A stretch of 35,331 nucleotides of DNA, from the NCBI RefSeq assembly GCF_019734885.1, contig NZ_JAAXCM010000042.1, positions 1 to 35,331 on the forward strand, written 5' to 3'. This document shows positions 31,863-35,331 of the stretch, piece after piece (the first letter of the stretch is position 1; each line of letters starts with the position of its first letter). The DNA is from Pseudocoprococcus catus (lineage in GTDB: Bacteria; Bacillota; Clostridia; Lachnospirales; Lachnospiraceae). The position numbers and the translations under genes are program-made. The notes below the pieces were generated by a model. The model searched no databases. It was not told where the DNA came from and saw only the letters and a program-made list of their open reading frames with translations.

Positions 31863-33989
31863 TTATAAATGCATCACTCTGGCATTAATTTCCTTTGTCT
31901 TGCCAACATTCCAGAAATTCTCACCAAGATACCCGCATGTACGTCTTGTAACGTTCATCTTGGAATGATCCTTATTGCCGCACTGAGGGCATTCCCATTC
32001 GAGATCATCGTTAATCTTGATCTCACCATCATAACCGCAGACATGGCAGTAATCAGACTTGGTATTAAACTCTGCATACTGGATATTGTCATAGATAAAC
32101 TTGACAACTTCCTCCAATGCCTCCAGATTATGTCTCATATTCGGAATCTCCACATAAGAAATGGATCCGCCGGAGGAAATCTTCTGGAACTGACTCTCAA
32201 ATGAGAATTTGCTGAATGCATCAATCTTCTCTCTGACATCCACATGATAAGAGTTTGTATAATATCCTTTATCCGTAATATTTTTGATCTCACCGAACTT
32301 CTCAAGATCAATTCTCGCAAAACGATAACAAAGAGATTCTGCCGGTGTACCATAGAGACTGAAACCGATATTCGTTTCGTCACGCCATCTGTCTGCAGCT
32401 TCCTTCATATGATTCATGACACGAAGTGCAAACTCCTCGCCCACAGGGTCTGTATGACTAACACCCTTCATCAGCTTCGTCACTTCATAAAGGCCGATAT
32501 ATCCAAGAGACATCGTTGAATAACCGCCATACAAAAGCGGATCAATCTTCTCTCCCTTGTCCAGACGGGCAATTGCGCCATACTGCCAATGAATAGGACT
32601 AACATCCGACAATGTTCCTTTTAATGCATTATGGCGGCACATAAGTGCCTCAAAACACAATTCCAGACGTTCATCCATCAGTTTCCAGAATACTTCCTCA
32701 TTGCCTTTAGCCAAAATACCGATCTGAGGCAAATTAATACTGACAACTCCCTGATTAAAACGCCCCTCAAATTTGTAATTACCATTCTCATCCTTCCAAG
32801 GAGACAGGAAACTTCGACATCCCATGCAGCTGAAAACATTTCCTTCATAATTCTCACGCATCTTCTTCGCTGAAATGTAATCAGGATACATACGCTTTGC
32901 AGAACATTTAACTGCCAACTTCGTAATATAATCGTATTTGCCGCCTTTTAAACAATTGTTCTCATCCAGAACATAAATCAATTTCGGGAAAGCCGGTGTC
33001 ACATAGACGCCTTTCTCATTCTTGATGCCTTCAAGACGCTGTCTGAGAATCTCCTCGACAATCATGGCATTCTCTTCAATGTATTCATTTTTCTCATCCA
33101 GATTCAGGAAAAGTGTTACAAAAGGAGACTGGCCGTTGGTTGTCATCAATGTATTGATCTGGTACTGAATGGTCTGTACACCGGATTTCAACTCATCCTT
33201 CAAACGATCCTGAACCAGCTTCTCAATGGTTTCATCATCAAATTCATCACCAAAATGAGCTCTGTAAGCCTTCTCATACTTATCATGACTCTTACGCAGA
33301 TACTTGCCAAGATGCTTCAAATCAACTGACTGACCACCGTACTGGCTGCTGGCAACAGCAGAAATAATCTGAGTCATAACTGTACAGGCTACCTGAAAAC
33401 TCTTAGGACTCTCAATTAACTTGCCATTCATAACTGTGCCATTGTCCAGCATGTCCTGAATATTGATCAGACAACAGTTAAAAATCGGCTGCACAAAATA
33501 ATCCGCATCATGGAAATGAAGAATACCATCTTCATGGGCCTTCGCAATCTTCTCCGGGAGCAGAAGACGCTTCGTCAAGTCCTTCGAAACTTCACCCGCG
33601 ATCAAATCTCTCTGCGTAGAAGCTGCAGTCGCATTCTTATTAGAATTCTCCTCCATAACTTCCTTATTGCTGTTCTTGATCAAGCTGAGAATTGAATCAT
33701 CCGTTGTATTCGCACGACGAACTAATTCACGTGTATAACGATAAACAATATATCGTTTTGCCAGATCATACTTTCCCAAGGCCATCAATTTCTGCTCAAT
33801 GATATCCTGAATGTCCTCAACAAGAATTCTCTTTCTCTTTCTTGTCTCCACATAAGAGACAATCTCTTCGATCTCCTCATCAGAGACTCTCTCTTCTTCA
33901 GGAACCTCCTCATTGGCTTTCCCAATCGCAACTATAATCTTACTGCGGTTATAATTGACTTCCTGTCCATCCCTTTTGATAACAATCAT
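31863..33989 (-). CDS. nrdD: Anaerobic ribonucleoside-triphosphate reductase (class III)
   Basis: 708 aa, complete. It makes deoxyribonucleotides without oxygen, using a glycyl radical. The N-terminal ATP cone (MIVIKRDGQEVNYNRSKIIVAIGKANEEV) is the allosteric site. The C-terminus has the zinc site (CHVCGYDG and CPQCG) and the glycyl radical motif RTCGYLGENFWN. The activating enzyme NrdG usually follows nrdD, but here the transposon begins 15 bp past the stop codon. nrdG, if it lay next, has been pushed beyond the left edge. The gene's 3' end is the likely attachment site. Confidence 0.96.
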   Translation of the reverse strand: MIVIKRDGQEVNYNRSKIIVAIGKANEEVPEEERVSDEEIEEIVSYVETRKRKRILVEDIQDIIEQKLMALGKYDLAKRYIVYRYTRELVRRANTTDDSILSLIKNSNKEVMEENSNKNATAASTQRDLIAGEVSKDLTKRLLLPEKIAKAHEDGILHFHDADYFVQPIFNCCLINIQDMLDNGTVMNGKLIESPKSFQVACTVMTQIISAVASSQYGGQSVDLKHLGKYLRKSHDKYEKAYRAHFGDEFDDETIEKLVQDRLKDELKSGVQTIQYQINTLMTTNGQSPFVTLFLNLDEKNEYIEENAMIVEEILRQRLEGIKNEKGVYVTPAFPKLIYVLDENNCLKGGKYDYITKLAVKCSAKRMYPDYISAKKMRENYEGNVFSCMGCRSFLSPWKDENGNYKFEGRFNQGVVSINLPQIGILAKGNEEVFWKLMDERLELCFEALMCRHNALKGTLSDVSPIHWQYGAIARLDKGEKIDPLLYGGYSTMSLGYIGLYEVTKLMKGVSHTDPVGEEFALRVMNHMKEAADRWRDETNIGFSLYGTPAESLCYRFARIDLEKFGEIKNITDKGYYTNSYHVDVREKIDAFSKFSFESQFQKISSGGSISYVEIPNMRHNLEALEEVVKFIYDNIQYAEFNTKSDYCHVCGYDGEIKINDDLEWECPQCGNKDHSKMNVTRRTCGYLGENFWNVGKTKEINARVMHL

Positions 33990-34304
33990 AATGACCTTCC
34001 TCTCAATTTATAACAAACAATATCATGTTGTCCATAAGTATAAACAACGAATTAACCACAAAATATAGTAAGAACATTCGTTCTGTTTTTCAAACGTTCC
34101 GTGGACTATTATAGCACGCTTATTTCTAAAATACCATAGTAAATATTCTGAAGAATAAATATCGTCACTTTTCACGAATTTTAAAAATATTTTTATGTAT
34201 AAACGAGATGAAACACACTTTGCGAGTTTCACTCGTTATCATGATATTCGGCAAAGTTTCATACAAGCATGAGCTTAGCCTCATTATCCGCGTAAATCAA
34301 AAAA
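33990..34304. other. nrdD upstream region
   Basis: No gene is seen. On the minus strand, TGCTATAAT (near 34110) forms an extended -10 element. No second element was identified besides the NrdR-like box listed separately. A palindrome-like AAATATTTTTAT stretch lies near 34182. Confidence 0.45.
34056..34071 (-). promoter_or_regulatory. NrdR-box-like sequence upstream of nrdD
   Basis: On the minus strand TTACTATATTTTGTGG matches 12 of 16 positions of the NrdR consensus (ACACWATATATWGTGT). It lies downstream of the likely -10 element. The usual second box at a helical spacing was not found, so this is tentative. Confidence 0.4.
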
Positions 34305-34331
34305 AAGACTCTGAAATACATTCAGAGTCTT
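34305..34331 (-). terminator. Terminator of the rRNA-tRNA operon
   Basis: On the minus strand AAGACTCTGAA pairs with TTCAGAGTCTT, followed by eight T. It lies 10 bp after the tRNA-Lys gene. Confidence 0.9.
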
Positions 34332-34340
34332 CTTACACAA

Positions 34341-34413
34341 TGAGACATCCGGGGTTCGAACCCGGGACACCTAGATTAAAAGTCTAGTGCTCTACCAACT
34401 GAGCTAATATCCC
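34341..34413 (-). tRNA. tRNA-Lys(TTT)
   Basis: Cloverleaf with anticodon loop CTTTTAA, T loop GGTTCGAACC and acceptor stem GGGATAT/ATGTCTC with G-T pairs. No encoded CCA. It is the last gene of the tRNA array. Confidence 0.95.
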
Positions 34414-34417
34414 ATCA

Positions 34418-34490
<73 letters not shown>

Positions 34491-34664
34491 GCATAAATAG
34501 GTAAGCGCAAGAGTGACAGAAAAGAGGATGAAAAGCTGTTGGGAGCTTGCTCACAAAAAACTCTTTAGCATCTTTTTAGTTGATTTGCATTTGCAAATCA
34601 ACGATCACTGAACGAGTCGAAGACTCATGAAGTGGGCACTCTAAACTTATTCTACTTATTGAGT

Positions 34665-34737
<73 letters not shown>

Positions 34738-34806
34738 ATATTATTTAATTGTCTGCTTAGACACATAAGTACTTGACAAACTCTTTCATTTATCAAGTAC
34801 TTCAAC

Positions 34807-34888
34807 TGGGCGGAGGTGGATTCGAACCACCGAAGCGTGTCGCAGCAGATTTACAGTCTGTCCCCTTTGGCCACTCGGGAATCCGCCC
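34807..34888 (-). tRNA. tRNA-Tyr(GTA)
   Basis: A class II tRNA with a long variable arm. The anticodon loop is CTGTAAA and the acceptor stem is GGGCGGA/TCCGCCC. Confidence 0.95.
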
Positions 34889-34918
34889 ATATCTCTATAT
34901 AATTGTTATATCGAGAAA

Positions 34919-34991
34919 AGCCGATGATCGGACTCGAACCGATAACCTGCTGATTACAAATCAGCTGCTCTGCCAATTGAGCCACATCGGC
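34919..34991 (-). tRNA. tRNA-Thr(TGT)
   Basis: Anticodon loop TTTGTAA-type with TGT, T loop GGTTCGAGTCC and acceptor stem GCCGATG/CATCGGC. Confidence 0.94.
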
Positions 34992-34996
34992 ATCTA

Positions 34997-35069
34997 TGGA
35001 ACCTATAGGGCTCGAACCTATGACCCTCTGCTTGTAAGGCAGATGCTCTCCCAGCTGAGCTAAGATTCC
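34997..35069 (-). tRNA. tRNA-Val(TAC)
   Basis: Anticodon loop with TAC (CCTTACAAG region), T loop GGTTCGAGCCC and acceptor stem GGAATCT/GGTTCC. Confidence 0.94.
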
Positions 35070-35076
35070 ATATAAA

Positions 35077-35150
35077 CGACCCAGATCGGACTCGAACCGA
35101 CGACCTCCGCCGTGACAGGGCGGCGCTCTAACCAACTGAGCCACTAGGCC
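35077..35150 (-). tRNA. tRNA-Asp(GTC)
   Basis: Anticodon loop CTGTCAC, discriminator base G as usual for Asp, and acceptor stem GGCCTAG/CTGGGTC. It follows the 23S rRNA gene by about 60 bp. Confidence 0.95.
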
Positions 35151-35210
35151 ATTAAAGGTTTGCACCTTCAAAACTGCATATCAACTAAACACATTCTTTA
35201 GAACCATTTT

Positions 35211-35331
35211 GGTCAAGCCCTCGACCGATTAGTAACAGTCAGCTCCGGACATTGCTGCCCTTCCACCCCTGCCCTATCTACCTCGTCGTCTTCAAGGGGT
35301 CTTACTTCTTTCGAATGAGAGATCTTATCTT
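35211..35331 (-). rRNA. 23S ribosomal RNA, 3' end (partial)
   Basis: Read on the minus strand, this contains the universal 3' portion of 23S rRNA, including GACGACGAGGTAGATAGG, CAGCAATGTCCGGAGCTGAC and CTAATCGGTCGAGGGCTTGA. The gene continues beyond the window. The exact 3' end may differ by a few bases. Confidence 0.93.

Noticed and set aside
34579-34602. Palindrome GTTGATTTGCA/TGCAAATCAAC as a terminator
   Set aside because: No T tract follows on either strand, and tRNA genes continue downstream. It is more likely a processing or spacer structure.
34773-35171. Open reading frames on both strands across the tRNA region
   Set aside because: They run through tRNA-Tyr, -Thr, -Val and -Asp. 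Their peptides (for example VAQLVRAPPCHGGGRRFESD) are the well-known false translations of tRNA genes.

Overview
The window looks like a low-GC Firmicute chromosome, most likely a Lachnospiraceae-type anaerobe. This rests on the class III anaerobic ribonucleotide reductase, strong AGGAGG ribosome binding sites, tRNA genes without an encoded CCA, and the overall style of the accessory genes. The species cannot be named from what is visible.

Right side (about 31.86-35.33 kb): ordinary chromosome, all on the minus strand. The 3' end of a 23S rRNA gene is followed by seven tRNA genes (Asp, Val, Thr, Tyr, fMet, Phe, Lys), a terminator, and then nrdD.

Centre (1312-31847): a 30.5 kb Tn7-like transposon whose two ends I could define. 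Each end starts with TGT, has an 8-bp tip, and then carries a series of five 21-bp repeats. The repeats point in opposite directions at the two ends and are good candidates for TnsB binding sites. The right tip lies 15 bp past the nrdD stop codon, as expected for an element that recognises the 3' end of a gene and inserts just beyond it. The transposition operon (9325 to 2525, minus) runs tniQ/tnsD - tnsA - tnsB - tnsC with overlapping or near-touching genes. The TniQ protein is unusual: a zinc-ribbon array and a C-terminal AbiEi/DUF6088-like winged-helix part follow the TniQ domain. A divergent XRE regulator gene and an inverted-repeat operator lie upstream.

The cargo is defence-like. In order: a KAP-family P-loop NTPase with a small XRE partner; a two-gene unit with structured RNA leaders (a hairpin hiding the Shine-Dalgarno of the first gene, and a structured leader with an attenuator-like terminator before the second); a DUF3800 protein; a 32-aa hydrophobic toxin-like peptide gene in a repeat that also occurs in the left flank; an XRE gene divergent from a small membrane protein; a Nudix-like pseudogene; a complete type I restriction-modification system (hsdM-hsdS-hsdR); a methyltransferase fused to a specificity half with a small partner, under a promoter flanked by two identical palindromes; a four-gene XRE-containing operon of unknown function; an unknown gene followed by a HipA-like kinase gene broken by a stop codon; and an excisionase-like HTH gene.

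Left flank (1-1311): a decayed relative of the element's own right-end cargo. It holds the start of the excisionase-like gene, a truncated XRE gene joined to the tail of the gene that precedes the HipA-like kinase, a matching terminator and a matching 13-bp motif. This suggests serial or tandem insertion of related elements at the same site.
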